A stretch of DNA of 64,000 nucleotides from Actinomycetales bacterium. Lineage in GTDB: Bacteria; Actinomycetota; Actinomycetes; Actinomycetales; Cellulomonadaceae. Location: the NCBI GenBank assembly GCA_020444245.1, contig JAHLLI010000023.1, positions 1-64,000 of the forward strand, given 5' to 3'. The notes beneath the pieces are model-generated. The model was not told the DNA's origin. It saw only the letters and a list, made by a program, of their open reading frames with translations, and did not search any database. Shown one piece after another: positions 8,811 to 17,131 of this stretch. Each line of letters opens with the position of its first letter. Position 1 is the stretch's first letter. Position numbers and translations under genes: made by a program.

Positions 8811-10130
8811 GTGCCTGTCGACCTCCCGCTGGTCCCCGGTCACCAGCTGACCGCCGGGCAGGACGGCGGCGCCATCGTGCGTCGCTCCGTCCTGCCCGGC
8901 GGCGTCCGGGTTCTCACCGAGACCATGCCCGGGCTCCGCTCGGCGACGCTGGGCGCCTGGGTGGGCGTCGGTTCGCGCGACGAGCGCGACGGGCACCACG
9001 GTGCCACGCACTTCCTCGAGCACCTGCTGTTCAAGGGCACGGGCCGGCGGTCCGCACTGGACATCGCCGAGGCGTTCGACGCCGTGGGCGGTGAGGCCAA
9101 CGCCGCCACCGGCAAGGAGCACACCTGCTACTACGCCCGGGTGCTGGACGCCGACCTGCCGATGGCCGTGGACGTCATCGCCGACATGGTGACGTCTGCG
9201 CGCCTGGACCCCGGCGAGCTCGAGATCGAGCGTGGCGTGATCCTCGAAGAGCTCGCGATGAACGACGACGACCCGAGCGACGTCGCGCACGAGCAGTTCG
9301 CCGCCGCAGTCCTCGGCCGGCACCCTCTGGGCCGGCCGATCGGGGGCACGCCGAGCACGATCCGCGCCGTGCCGCGCGATGCCGTGTGGGAGCACTACCG
9401 CGAGCACTACACCGCCCCGGCGCTGGTGGTCACGGCCGCCGGCGGGGTCGACCACGACACGCTCTGCGCACAGGTGACCGACGCGCTGGACGCCGCCGGC
9501 TGGGACCTGGACCCGTCGACCGTGCCCGCCCCGCGGCGGACCGCCAGCGAGGCGTGGGCCCCCGAGGCGGGCACCGAGCTGGTCGTGCGCCGTGCGACCG
9601 AGCAGGCCAACGTCGTGGTCGGCGGGGTCGGGCTGACCGCCACCGACGAGCGGCGCTACGCGCTGTCCGTGCTCAGCGCCGTGCTGGGCGGCGGGATGTC
9701 GTCGCGCCTGTTCCAGGAGATCCGCGAGCGCCGTGGCCTGGCCTACGCGGTCTACTCGTTCTCCTCCGGCCACGCGGACACCGGGCTGTTCGGGCTGTAC
9801 GCCGGGTGCGCCCCCGAGCGGGTCGAGGAGGTCGAGCGGCTCATGGTCGAGCAGGCCGTGCGGCTCGCCGAGGAGCCGATCACCGGCGCGGAGCTGGACC
9901 GCAGCATCGGCCAGCTGAGCGGCGGGCTCGTGCTCGGCATGGAGGACACCGGTTCCCGGATGAACCGCCTCGGCAAGGCCGAGCTGGTGCAGGGGGAGCT
10001 GGTCAGCGTCTCGGAGGCGCTCGAGCGGATCCGCTCGGTGACCGCTGCCGAGGTCCAGGACCTCGCCGCCGAGCTCCTCGGACGCCCCCGCTCGGTGGTC
10101 CGGGTCGGGCCGTTCGGCGCCGGCGGCTAG
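8811..10130 (+). CDS. M16 family zinc peptidase (insulinase-like)
   Basis: The 439-residue protein has the inverted zinc motif HFLEH in GATHFLEHLLFKGT (about residues 64-70) and the downstream Glu in the EIERGVILEELAMNDDDP block, so it looks catalytically competent. A C-terminal M16_C domain follows, with GGGMSSRLFQEIRERRGLAYAVYSF. It resembles the pitrilysin-like peptidase usually found beside pnp in actinobacteria (MPP-like). The substrate is unknown. The GTG at 8811 lies 1 nt after the pnp stop, implying translational coupling. dapB follows at once. Confidence 0.93.
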   Translation: MPVDLPLVPGHQLTAGQDGGAIVRRSVLPGGVRVLTETMPGLRSATLGAWVGVGSRDERDGHHGATHFLEHLLFKGTGRRSALDIAEAFDAVGGEANAATGKEHTCYYARVLDADLPMAVDVIADMVTSARLDPGELEIERGVILEELAMNDDDPSDVAHEQFAAAVLGRHPLGRPIGGTPSTIRAVPRDAVWEHYREHYTAPALVVTAAGGVDHDTLCAQVTDALDAAGWDLDPSTVPAPRRTASEAWAPEAGTELVVRRATEQANVVVGGVGLTATDERRYALSVLSAVLGGGMSSRLFQEIRERRGLAYAVYSFSSGHADTGLFGLYAGCAPERVEEVERLMVEQAVRLAEEPITGAELDRSIGQLSGGLVLGMEDTGSRMNRLGKAELVQGELVSVSEALERIRSVTAAEVQDLAAELLGRPRSVVRVGPFGAGG

Positions 10131-10133
10131 GGT
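10128..10133 (+). promoter_or_regulatory. Leaderless -10 (TAGGGT) of dapB
   Basis: TAGGGT overlaps the stop codon of the peptidase gene and ends 7 nt before the GTG at 10141. It supports that GTG, rather than the one at 10132, as the dapB start. Confidence 0.4.
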
Positions 10134-10140
10134 GACCGCC

Positions 10141-10887
10141 GTGGAGGAGCTGCGCGTGGCCGTCCTCGGGGCGGCGGGTCGGATGGGCCGGACGGTGTGC
10201 GAAGCCGTGGCGGCCGCCGAGGGGCTGGACCTCGTCGCGCGGCTGGACGTCGGCGACGACGTGTCCTCGCTCGCCGGCCGCGTGGACGTCGCCGTCGACT
10301 TCACGGTGCCGAGCGCGACCGAGGCCAACGTGCACGCCCTGCTGGACGCCGGCGTGCACGCGGTGGTCGGCACGACCGGCTGGGACGACGCCGCGCTGGG
10401 CCGGGTGCGCGAGCACGTGTCGCGGACGCCGGGCCTGGGTGTGCTAGTGGCGCCCAACTTCGCGATCAGCGCGGTGCTGGCGATGGCGTTCGCCGCCAAG
10501 GCCGCGCCGTGGTTCGAGTCCGCCGAGGTGATCGAGCTGCACCATCCGGACAAGATCGACGCCCCGAGCGGCACCGCGCGGCACACCGCGGCCGGGATCG
10601 CCGCCGCCCGCGCGGCCGCAGGGCGGGACGAGATGCCGGACGCCACGACGAGCGCCCTGGACGGCGCCCGGGGCGCGCAGGTCGACGGCGTGCGGGTGCA
10701 CGCGGTTCGGCTGCGCGGCCTGGTCGCCCACGAGGAGATCCTGCTGGGCAACCCCGGCGAGCAGCTGACGATCCGGACGGACTCCTTCGACCGGGTCTCG
10801 TTCATGCCCGGCGTGCTGCACGCGGTGCGCACGGTGCCTTCCCGGCCCGGGCTGACGGTCGGTCTCGACAGCTACCTGGACCTGTGA
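10141..10887 (+). CDS. dapB: 4-hydroxy-tetrahydrodipicolinate reductase
   Basis: DapB reduces 4-hydroxy-tetrahydrodipicolinate to tetrahydrodipicolinate in lysine and meso-diaminopimelate synthesis. The 248-residue protein has the nucleotide-binding VAVLGAAGRMGR at the N-terminus and the family signature ELHHPDKIDAPSGTA, which includes catalytic and substrate-binding residues. The short N-terminal domain is typical of actinobacterial DapB. The start could also be GTG 10132; 10141 is preferred from the -10-like TAGGGT spacing. dapA and dapF also lie in this window but not in the same operon. Confidence 0.96.
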   Translation: MEELRVAVLGAAGRMGRTVCEAVAAAEGLDLVARLDVGDDVSSLAGRVDVAVDFTVPSATEANVHALLDAGVHAVVGTTGWDDAALGRVREHVSRTPGLGVLVAPNFAISAVLAMAFAAKAAPWFESAEVIELHHPDKIDAPSGTARHTAAGIAAARAAAGRDEMPDATTSALDGARGAQVDGVRVHAVRLRGLVAHEEILLGNPGEQLTIRTDSFDRVSFMPGVLHAVRTVPSRPGLTVGLDSYLDL

Positions 10888-10891
10888 GGAC

Positions 10892-11353
10892 GTGGGCGTG
10901 AAGCGTGGTCTGATCGGCGCGGTCGCGGTGACCGCCCTGCTGGTGGTCTACCTGGTCGCGGTGGCGGGTCGCGGTGTCGCACTGCTCGGCTCCGGTGAGG
11001 CGATCGGGGTCGGGCTCGGCGTGGCGGTCCTCGTGCTGCCGGTGCTCGGCGTGGTGCTCGTCGCCCGCGAGTGGTGGTTGGCGCACCAGGTGCAGGCGAT
11101 GGCCGACGAGCTCGCGGCGACCGGCGGCCTGGACGCCGACACCCTGCCCCGCAGCCCGGGTGGACGCGTGGACCGCGCAGCCGCGGATGCGCAGTTCGAG
11201 GTCGCGCGGGCGGCGGTCGAGGCCGCGCCCGAGGACTGGGGCGCCTGGTTCCGGCTCGGCTTCGTCTACGACGCGGCGCGCGACCGGCGGCGGGCCAGGG
11301 AGGCCCTGCGGACCGCGGCCCGGCTACGTCGCGAGGCGCGCGCCGCGCACTGA
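10892..11353 (+). CDS. Conserved membrane protein with TPR-like tail
   Basis: This 153-residue protein has two N-terminal membrane segments (about residues 5-25 and 35-58) and a soluble tail. The tail segment EAAPEDWGAWFRLGFVYDAARDRRRAREALRTAARL reads like one or two tetratricopeptide helices. A small protein of this kind often follows dapB in Micrococcales; no function is known to me. The start may be GTG 10892 or 10898, 4-10 nt after the dapB stop, so it is probably co-transcribed with dapB. Confidence 0.75.
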   Translation: MGVKRGLIGAVAVTALLVVYLVAVAGRGVALLGSGEAIGVGLGVAVLVLPVLGVVLVAREWWLAHQVQAMADELAATGGLDADTLPRSPGGRVDRAAADAQFEVARAAVEAAPEDWGAWFRLGFVYDAARDRRRAREALRTAARLRREARAAH

Positions 11354-11767
11354 GCCCGGCGGCCCACCGCGGCGACGACATCGCGACCGTCGGCGTCCTC
11401 GCCCCACCACAGTGTGGTCGAGTGGCCCCTCAGCACCACGGCCACGAGGTGGCCAGCCACCGGCCGCACTGCAGATCCGCTCACTCGCCCATCGTGCCCG
11501 GCCCACCAAGCCGAGCACTGGGTCCAAGCCCGAGGACCAACGGCGAGACCCGTCACGGGCATCGTCGTCGACGGCGGCTCGCTCGTGGGACCGGTCGCGC
11601 GCACGATCTGCCGCAGAGCGCCCCGCCGGACGCGTTCGTGGAACTTCCGGCACGGTGTTCGCGCCGAAGTTTCCACGTTGGTCCGCGGATGGCCCGCACA
11701 TCGGCCAGATCCGGATGCGCGCCCACGGAAGGTTCGTCGGCTCGGCGGGTCGCACGGTGCGGCCGGC
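11354..11767. other. 414-bp gap without a supported gene
   Basis: This is the only gene-free stretch above 300 bp in the window. Reading frames cross it, but none has a recognisable protein, a sensible start or normal codon bias. Two 7-bp arms, CGTGGAA at 11637-11643 and TTCCACG at 11671-11677, form an inverted repeat with a 27-nt spacer that could terminate the minus-strand response regulator transcript. The gap may be a decayed gene or a regulatory spacer; I cannot tell which. Confidence 0.5.
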
Positions 11768-12382
11768 TCAGAGCCAGCCGAGCTGCTCCGCCGTGAGCAC
11801 CGCCTCGGCGCGGTTGCCGGCGTTCGTCTTGCCGATCGCCGCCGACAGGTGGTTGCGCACGGTGCCCTCGGAGAGCACGAGCTTGCGGGCGATCGCCGCG
11901 ACCGACGAGCCGTCGCGCGCGGCGCGCAGCACGTCGGTCTCCCGCGGGGTCAGCGGGGACTCTCCGGCCACCAGGCTGTCGGTGGCCAGCGCCGGGTCGA
12001 CCACCCGCAGGCCCTGGTGGACGCGGCGCACCGCGTCGGCGAGCCTGGCGGCCGGGGTGTCCTTGACCACGAAGCCGGAAGCGCCGGCCTGGAGCGCGCG
12101 GCGCAGGTAGCCCGGGCGGCCGAATGTCGTGACGATCAGCACGCGGGTGCTCGGCACCGCGACACGCACCGCGGCCGTCGCGGCGATGCCGTCCATGCCG
12201 GGCATCTCCACGTCCAGCAGGCACACGTCGGGCCGGTGCGCGAGCGCCGCCGGCACCACTTCGTCGCCCGAAGCGACCTCGGCGACCACCTCGAGGTCGG
12301 CCTCGAGGCCCAGCAGCGCGGCCAGCGCGCCCCGCACGAGCGCCTGGTCGTCGGCCAGGAGGAGGCGGATCGGGGCGCTCAT
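11768..12382 (-). CDS. NarL/DesR-type response regulator
   Basis: The 204-residue protein has a receiver domain with the acidic pair DD at 11-12 and the phospho-acceptor Asp57 in CLLDVEMPGMDG. The LuxR-type helix-turn-helix reads LTPRETDVLRAARDGSSVAAIARKLVLSEGTVRNHLSAAIGKTNAGNRAEAV. It overlaps the histidine kinase gene by 4 nt and ends a four-gene operon with an ABC ATPase and permease. Such sets usually sense membrane or antibiotic stress and control the linked exporter, so autoregulation is likely (inference). Confidence 0.93.
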   Translation of the reverse strand: MSAPIRLLLADDQALVRGALAALLGLEADLEVVAEVASGDEVVPAALAHRPDVCLLDVEMPGMDGIAATAAVRVAVPSTRVLIVTTFGRPGYLRRALQAGASGFVVKDTPAARLADAVRRVHQGLRVVDPALATDSLVAGESPLTPRETDVLRAARDGSSVAAIARKLVLSEGTVRNHLSAAIGKTNAGNRAEAVLTAEQLGWL

Positions 12383-13554
12383 GGCGCGAACCCCGCAGCG
12401 TTCTCACGGGCTGGCGCAGCGACCCGCAGCGCGAACCCCCGGGGCTCGCGGGCCGCCGTCACGACGCTCGCGCCCAGCCGGGTCGCGCGCTCCCGCAGGC
12501 CGGTCAGCCCGTGGCCGGTGTCGCCCGCGCCGGGTCCCCGGCCGTCGTCGAGCACCTCCACGGTGTCCGGCTGCAGCCGCACGGTGCAGCGGCTTGCGCC
12601 ACTGTGCCGGATGACGTTGGTGACGCCCTCGCGGATCGTCCAGGCGAACAGCTCTCGCAGCTCGCCGGGGACCTGGTCGGTGGCGTTGGGCAGGTCGGCC
12701 CGGATCTCGGCGGCCTCGAGCGCGGCCCTGGCGCGGGCCAGCTCACCCGGCAGGGTGAGCTCGCGGTAGCCGTCGACGGCGCGACGCACGTCGGCCAGCG
12801 CGTCGCGGGACAGCCGCTCGAGGTCGGCGATCTCTGCGCGGGCGCGGTCGGGCTCGGCGTCGACGAGCCGACCGGCGAGCTCGGCCTTGACGGTGATGAC
12901 GGTCAGCGAGTGGCCGAGGATGTCGTGCAGGTCGCGGGCGAAGCGGTTGCGCTCCTCGGAGATCGCCAGTCGTTGGTTCTCCTCCTGGGCCATCCGGAGC
13001 CTGGCGTTGCCGCTGATCATCTGGGTGAAGCCGAACACCGCGAGGCCGGCGGTGAGCATCGAGAGCAGCAGTGCGTTGTCCCGCTCCCAGCCGGGTACCA
13101 GCAGGCCCGCGGCGTACCAGGTCGCGGCGTTGACCGCCGCGACCGTCAGCCCGAGCGCGCCGCGGAAGGACAGCACGGCCAGCACCCCGACGTATACCGC
13201 GGCAGCGGTGCCGGACTGGCCGACGGACACGCAGACCACCACGGCCAGCGCCGTGGCGACCCCGACCGTGACGACCCCGGCACCTGGGCGCGGGTGCACC
13301 CACCCGCCGAGCAGGCCGCGGCGGCGGACGATGAAGCTGCCGACGTACCACGCGGCGAACGCCAGCGTGGCCGCCATACCGATCCACCCCGCCGCCTCGT
13401 CGCGCCGGGCCCAGCCCGCCTCGAGCGGTTCGAGCAGGAAGAACGTCCAGATCGCGACCCAGAAGACGGTCCAGCGGCCGCCCCGTCCGGGCTGGTGCGG
13501 CGGTCCGCCCTCGGTAGTGGGTCTGCCGGGGGTGCTCGGCGAGGTGGTGGCCAT
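12379..13554 (-). CDS. DesK-type sensor histidine kinase
   Basis: The 391-residue protein has an N-terminal membrane domain of about five or six segments (residues about 30-170). A HisKA_3 dimerisation region contains the phospho-acceptor His in NRFARDLHDILGHSLT, and an HATPase domain carries the G-box DDGRGPGAGDTGHGLTGLRERA. There is no large extracellular loop, which fits sensing within the membrane, as known for DesK. It overlaps the response regulator by 4 nt and lies 4 nt after the ABC permease stop, so the four genes form one transcription unit. Confidence 0.93.
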   Translation of the reverse strand: MATTSPSTPGRPTTEGGPPHQPGRGGRWTVFWVAIWTFFLLEPLEAGWARRDEAAGWIGMAATLAFAAWYVGSFIVRRRGLLGGWVHPRPGAGVVTVGVATALAVVVCVSVGQSGTAAAVYVGVLAVLSFRGALGLTVAAVNAATWYAAGLLVPGWERDNALLLSMLTAGLAVFGFTQMISGNARLRMAQEENQRLAISEERNRFARDLHDILGHSLTVITVKAELAGRLVDAEPDRARAEIADLERLSRDALADVRRAVDGYRELTLPGELARARAALEAAEIRADLPNATDQVPGELRELFAWTIREGVTNVIRHSGASRCTVRLQPDTVEVLDDGRGPGAGDTGHGLTGLRERATRLGASVVTAAREPRGFALRVAAPARENAAGFAP

Positions 13555-13558
13555 CCGA

Positions 13559-14341
13559 TCAGACCCGGGCGGTGTCCTTGGTCATCCGCCACGCCGCGCC
13601 GGCGACGAAGACCGCCAGCCAGACCACCGCGTTGACCACGGCGTACCAGGGCAGCTCACCGGTCAACGGTGCGCGGGCGACCTCCGCGACGCCGTACATC
13701 GGGGTGAACACCGCGACGTGCCAGATCGCGCTGCCGTGCGTGAGGGGGATGAACACCCCGCCCAGGAAGGACAGCAGTGCCAGGCCCGGCCCGAGGATCT
13801 GCATCGCGTTCTCACCCGGGACCACGTAGCCGACGAAGACGCCGAGCGCCGCGAACGTCGAGGTGCAGGCCAGGGTGACCAGGGCCGAGGCGACCCAGGT
13901 CGTCCCGGGCATGTCGGGCTTGCCCTGCACCAGGCCCGCGAGGTTGACCACCACGATCGCGATCGCGCCCATCGAGAGCGCGACGATCGCCTTCATCATG
14001 ATGTAGGCGACCGGGTTGAGCGGGGTGAGCCGCAGCTGGCGGGACCAGCCGAGCGACCGCTCCAGGGCCACCATCGCGCCGGAGGCCGCCGCGGTCAGCG
14101 CGGCGCCGTACAGCCCCATCGAGACCAGGATGTAGGCGGAGACGTTGCCGTCCCCGACGCTCCGGGCGGTGTCCGAGCCGGTCCCGAACGCGAAGAACAT
14201 GGCGGCGGGGAAGACCAGCGTGAAGATCACGGTGCGCCGGTTGCTCAGCATCCGCTTGAGCTCGATGGCCAGCGCGGTGCGGTTGAACCCGCCGAACGGC
14301 GGCACGCGCCGCGCGGCGACGTCGATCGTCGAGGTGCTCAT
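13559..14341 (-). CDS. ABC-2 type transporter permease
   Basis: The 260-residue membrane protein has about six segments and the ABC-2 layout: a soluble N-terminus ending LKRMLSNRRTVIFTLVFPAAMFF, a short loop, then five helices. Its ATG at 14341 overlaps the stop of the upstream ATPase gene by 4 nt. Partnered with that ATPase it should form an exporter of a drug, peptide or lipid. The substrate cannot be read from sequence. Because it sits before a histidine kinase and regulator, the pump is probably the target or the sensor partner of that system. Confidence 0.9.
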   Translation of the reverse strand: MSTSTIDVAARRVPPFGGFNRTALAIELKRMLSNRRTVIFTLVFPAAMFFAFGTGSDTARSVGDGNVSAYILVSMGLYGAALTAAASGAMVALERSLGWSRQLRLTPLNPVAYIMMKAIVALSMGAIAIVVVNLAGLVQGKPDMPGTTWVASALVTLACTSTFAALGVFVGYVVPGENAMQILGPGLALLSFLGGVFIPLTHGSAIWHVAVFTPMYGVAEVARAPLTGELPWYAVVNAVVWLAVFVAGAAWRMTKDTARV

Positions 14342-15309
14342 CGCAGGCCTCCTTCCACGGCGTCGGTGGCGTCGTCGGTCCGGTCGTCCGAGGTGAGGCT
14401 GAGGAACGCCTCCTCCAGGCCGTTCGCGGTGATCTCCAGGTCGCGCGCATCGGTGCTGGTCAGCAGCCAGCGTGCGACGGCGTCGGAGTCGGTGGTCCGC
14501 AGGTACACCTGCTCGGCGAGCACCTCCACGCCGTCCACGCCGGGCAGGGCGCGCAGGGTCGCGGGGTCGGCCCCGGGCAGGATCGCCCGCACCGTGCGGC
14601 CCGCGGTCAGCGCCTTGATCTCGCTCCCCGTGCCGTCCGCGACGACCCGGCCGTGGCTGAGCAGCACGACGCGGTCGGCGTACCTGTCGGCCTCGTCGAG
14701 GTAGTGCGTGGCGAACAGCACGGTGCGCCCGCGATCGGCGTCTCGCCGGGTCGCCTCCCAGAACGAGCGCCGGCCCTCCACGTCCATCCCGGTGGTGGGC
14801 TCGTCGAGCACGAGGAGGGCGGGGTCGGGCAGCAGGGCCATGGCGAACCGCAGCCGCTGCTGCTCGCCGCCCGAGCACTTGCCCACCTTGCGGTCGGCGA
14901 TCGAGGCGATGCCGGAGACCTCGAGCACCTCGTCGACCGGTGCGGTGTCGGCGAACAGGCTGGCGGTGTAGCGGAGCGTGTCCCGCACCGTGAGGTCCTT
15001 GAGCAGGCCGCCGGTCTGCATGACGGCGGCGACCAGGCCGTGCGCGACGGCGTGGCGCGGCTCGAGGCCGAGCACCTCGACCCGGCCCGAGGTCGGCCGC
15101 GACAGGCCGAGCACCATGTCGATCGTCGAGGTCTTGCCCGCCCCGTTGGGGCCGAGGAACGCGACGACCTCGCCCTGCTCGACCCGCAGGTCCACGCCGC
15201 GGACGGCGTGCACGGAGCCGAAGTCCTTGGTCACGGCGGCCAGGTCGACCGCTGGTTGCGAGGCGGTCGCGGCGCGACCTGCCTCCTGACGTGCTGTGGC
15301 GGTGGTCAT
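14338..15309 (-). CDS. ABC transporter ATP-binding protein (exporter type)
   Basis: The 323-residue ATPase has Walker A GPNGAGKTS, the signature motif SGGEQQRL, Walker B ALLVLDEPTTGMD and the switch His in FATHYLDEADRYADR. The C-terminal extension after residue about 240 is typical of DrrA-like drug exporters. The ATG at 15309 is chosen because the region before it contains a promoter-like CAGGCT 7 nt upstream and no homologous sequence. It is the first gene of the ABC ATPase-permease-kinase-regulator operon. Confidence 0.93.
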   Translation of the reverse strand: MTTATARQEAGRAATASQPAVDLAAVTKDFGSVHAVRGVDLRVEQGEVVAFLGPNGAGKTSTIDMVLGLSRPTSGRVEVLGLEPRHAVAHGLVAAVMQTGGLLKDLTVRDTLRYTASLFADTAPVDEVLEVSGIASIADRKVGKCSGGEQQRLRFAMALLPDPALLVLDEPTTGMDVEGRRSFWEATRRDADRGRTVLFATHYLDEADRYADRVVLLSHGRVVADGTGSEIKALTAGRTVRAILPGADPATLRALPGVDGVEVLAEQVYLRTTDSDAVARWLLTSTDARDLEITANGLEEAFLSLTSDDRTDDATDAVEGGLR

Positions 15310-15310
15310 G

Positions 15311-15351
15311 CGGACCAGCCTGCCGGGGCGTTCGCCGACGGGGCTGGTCCG
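15311..15351 (-). promoter_or_regulatory. 10-bp inverted repeat over ABC operon promoter
   Basis: Arms 15311-15320 and 15342-15351 are perfectly complementary. Inside them sits a second small palindrome, GGCG-TT-CGCC (15327-15336). The presumed -10 (CAGGCT, 15317-15322 on the minus strand) lies partly in the proximal arm, so a protein bound here would block transcription. If transcription starts further upstream, the same repeat would be an RNA hairpin touching the start codon. Confidence 0.45.
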
Positions 15352-15367
15352 GTCATCACGACCGGGC

Positions 15368-15383
15368 CATGACATCTGTCATG
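15368..15383. promoter_or_regulatory. Palindrome CATGACA-TC-TGTCATG, likely operator
   Basis: Perfect 7-bp arms with a 2-bp spacer lie about 60 bp upstream of the ABC ATPase start. Beyond these arms 2 of 3 further pairs match. The position suits an activator site. The regulator encoded at the end of the same operon is the obvious candidate, by analogy with DesR-type systems. Confidence 0.5.
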
Positions 15384-15394
15384 ACCCCGGGCGG

Positions 15395-15928
15395 TCACAG
15401 CAGGGCCGTCCAGCGGCGCTCGACGACGTCGCGGCCCGGCCCCGTGGCCAGCGACCGCTGCGCCCCGTCCGGCCCGAGCCCCGCGCCGCCGAGGAACGAC
15501 TCTCGGGCCTCGTCGCCGTCCAGCACCCAGGTGGCGACCTCGGTCGCACCGTGCTCGCGGCCCAGGTCCACGCAGGCGGTGAGCAGCCGGGAACCGTGCC
15601 CGGCGCGCTGGTGCTCGGGGTCCACCTCGAGGGCCGTGACCTCGATCCCCGCACCGTCGTCGGTCGGCACGCTCGCCGCGACGCCCACCACCCGGGGGCC
15701 GTCGCAGGCCACCAGCACGCGGTGGTCGGGGGAGGGCGCGTGCTCGATCGCCGCCGACCAGCGCTCGCGCACAGCCGTCGCGTCGATGAGGTCGAGCACG
15801 TCGGCACCGAGCACCTCGGCGTGGTCGGTCCGCCAGGCGCGCAGCTGGGTGCCGGCGATCGCGACGGCATCCTCGGGCAGGGCGGGTCGCACCGAGACGT
15901 CGGCGCCGCTGGGTCGCAGGAGGGGCAC
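15395..15928 (-). CDS. GNAT family N-acetyltransferase
   Basis: The 177-residue protein has the GNAT fold order: VRPALPEDAVAIAGTQLRAW at the start, then the acetyl-CoA binding motif A as ITALEVDPEHQRAGHGSRLLTACVD-like sequence (EVTALEVDPEHQRAGHGSRL; Q/RxxGxG/A). The substrate is unknown. The GTG start at 15928 has no Shine-Dalgarno but is preceded by TAGCCT at leaderless spacing. It stands alone between the ABC operon and azlD. Confidence 0.88.
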   Translation of the reverse strand: MPLLRPSGADVSVRPALPEDAVAIAGTQLRAWRTDHAEVLGADVLDLIDATAVRERWSAAIEHAPSPDHRVLVACDGPRVVGVAASVPTDDGAGIEVTALEVDPEHQRAGHGSRLLTACVDLGREHGATEVATWVLDGDEARESFLGGAGLGPDGAQRSLATGPGRDVVERRWTALL

Positions 15929-15934
15929 GGCCCC

Positions 15935-15940
15935 AGGCTA
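15935..15940 (-). promoter_or_regulatory. Leaderless -10 (TAGCCT) of acetyltransferase gene
   Basis: On the minus strand TAGCCT ends 6 nt before the GTG start at 15928. Confidence 0.45.
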
Positions 15941-15978
15941 GGCGTGCGGCGGACAGGGCACGAACCGTGGCGTCAGGT

Positions 15979-16293
15979 TCAGGTCACCGCGCGCAGCACG
16001 GCGGCGACCACCGCCGCCAGGACGACCACCACGATGAACGGTGCGCGCAACGCGAGGGCGACGGCCGCCACACCGAGCGCCACGAGCCGTGCGTCCACCG
16101 TGAGCGCCGACCCGTGCGTGAACGTCTGCACGCCGACCAGCGCCGCGAGCAGCGCCACGGTGACCAGCCCCGAGATCCGCGCGACCCGCGGGTCGGTGAG
16201 CCAGTGCGACGGGACGCGGTGGCCCACCAGCTTGGTGAGGTAGCAGGCGGCCGCGCCGCCGAGCACGGCCAGCCAGGTCTGCAGGGGCGTCAC
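15979..16293 (-). CDS. azlD: AzlD-type small subunit, branched-chain amino acid exporter
   Basis: The 104-residue protein has three or four membrane segments, starting MTPLQTWLAVLGGAAACYLTKLVGHRVP, and matches the AzlD family. AzlD works with AzlC to export branched-chain amino acids or analogues such as azaleucine. Its start overlaps the end of azlC by 4 nt, so the two subunits are translationally coupled. Confidence 0.88.
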   Translation of the reverse strand: MTPLQTWLAVLGGAAACYLTKLVGHRVPSHWLTDPRVARISGLVTVALLAALVGVQTFTHGSALTVDARLVALGVAAVALALRAPFIVVVVLAAVVAAVLRAVT

Positions 16294-17090
16294 GAGGCAC
16301 CTCCGGCGGCGGGTGCGGGCCCGCCGGGCGGTGCGTCAGGGGCGCCGGCGGTGCCGCCGGGCGACGGCGCCCGCCAGCCGACCGCCACCGCGACCAGCGC
16401 GGCGGCCAGCACCGGGACCCCGGCGGGCGTCACCGGCGTGAGCGCCAGGGCGACCACGATGGCACCGGCTGCGACGAGCCGGGCGCTGCGCGAGGCGAGC
16501 CGCGGCCACAGCAGGCCGAGGAACGCCGCCCCGGCGGCCGCGTCCAGCCCCCAGCGGCTCGGGTCGCCGAGCGCGTTGCCCACCAGCGCGCCGGCGAGCG
16601 TGAACGCGTTCCAGAGCACGAAGACGCCCGCCCCGGCCCACCAGAACCCCGCACGGCCCGCGTCGGGGTCGCGCTGCGCGGTAGCGACGGCTGTCGACTC
16701 GTCGATGGTCAGGTGCGCCGCGAGCAGCCGCCGCGGCCCGTGCACGCCGAGCCGCGGTGCCATCACGGCGCCGTAGAGCGCGTTGCGCGCGCCCAGCAGC
16801 GCGGCGGTCGCGGCGGCCGCCACCCCGCCGCCACCCGCGCCGATCACGCCGACGAACGCGAACTGCGACCCGCCGGTGAACATCAGCACGCTCAGCGCCT
16901 GGGTCTGGAGCACGGTCAGGCCCGCGGCGACCGCGAGTGCCCCGAAGGAGATGCCGTACAGCCCGGTCGCGATCGAGATCGAGATCGCCTGGCGCACCGC
17001 CCTGCGTCGCTCCGCCACCGGGTCGGCCGGGGGAACGGCGTCCGTCGCGGGGTCGTCGTGCGGTGCCCGGTCGGCGGGGGAGTCGGCCAC
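16290..17090 (-). CDS. azlC: AzlC family branched-chain amino acid exporter
   Basis: The 266-residue protein carries the AzlC core RQAISISIATGLYGISFGALAVAAGLTVLQTQALSVLMFTGGSQFAFVGV followed by about seven membrane segments. The N-terminus is a charged, Pro/Asp-rich extension and the C-terminus a Gly/Pro-rich tail. GTG 17090 is chosen as start because TACCCT stands 7 nt upstream; the frame stays open further upstream into the aldehyde dehydrogenase gene, but that part is not homologous. It is paired with azlD. Confidence 0.9.
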   Translation of the reverse strand: MADSPADRAPHDDPATDAVPPADPVAERRRAVRQAISISIATGLYGISFGALAVAAGLTVLQTQALSVLMFTGGSQFAFVGVIGAGGGGVAAAATAALLGARNALYGAVMAPRLGVHGPRRLLAAHLTIDESTAVATAQRDPDAGRAGFWWAGAGVFVLWNAFTLAGALVGNALGDPSRWGLDAAAGAAFLGLLWPRLASRSARLVAAGAIVVALALTPVTPAGVPVLAAALVAVAVGWRAPSPGGTAGAPDAPPGGPAPAAGGAS

Positions 17091-17097
17091 GGGGGCC

Positions 17098-17103
17098 AGG
17101 GTA
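17098..17103 (-). promoter_or_regulatory. Leaderless -10 (TACCCT) of azlC
   Basis: On the minus strand TACCCT ends 7 nt before the GTG at 17090, which otherwise has no start signal. Confidence 0.45.
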
Positions 17104-17131
17104 GTCAGCGCCGGGCACCTCGACGGCGACC

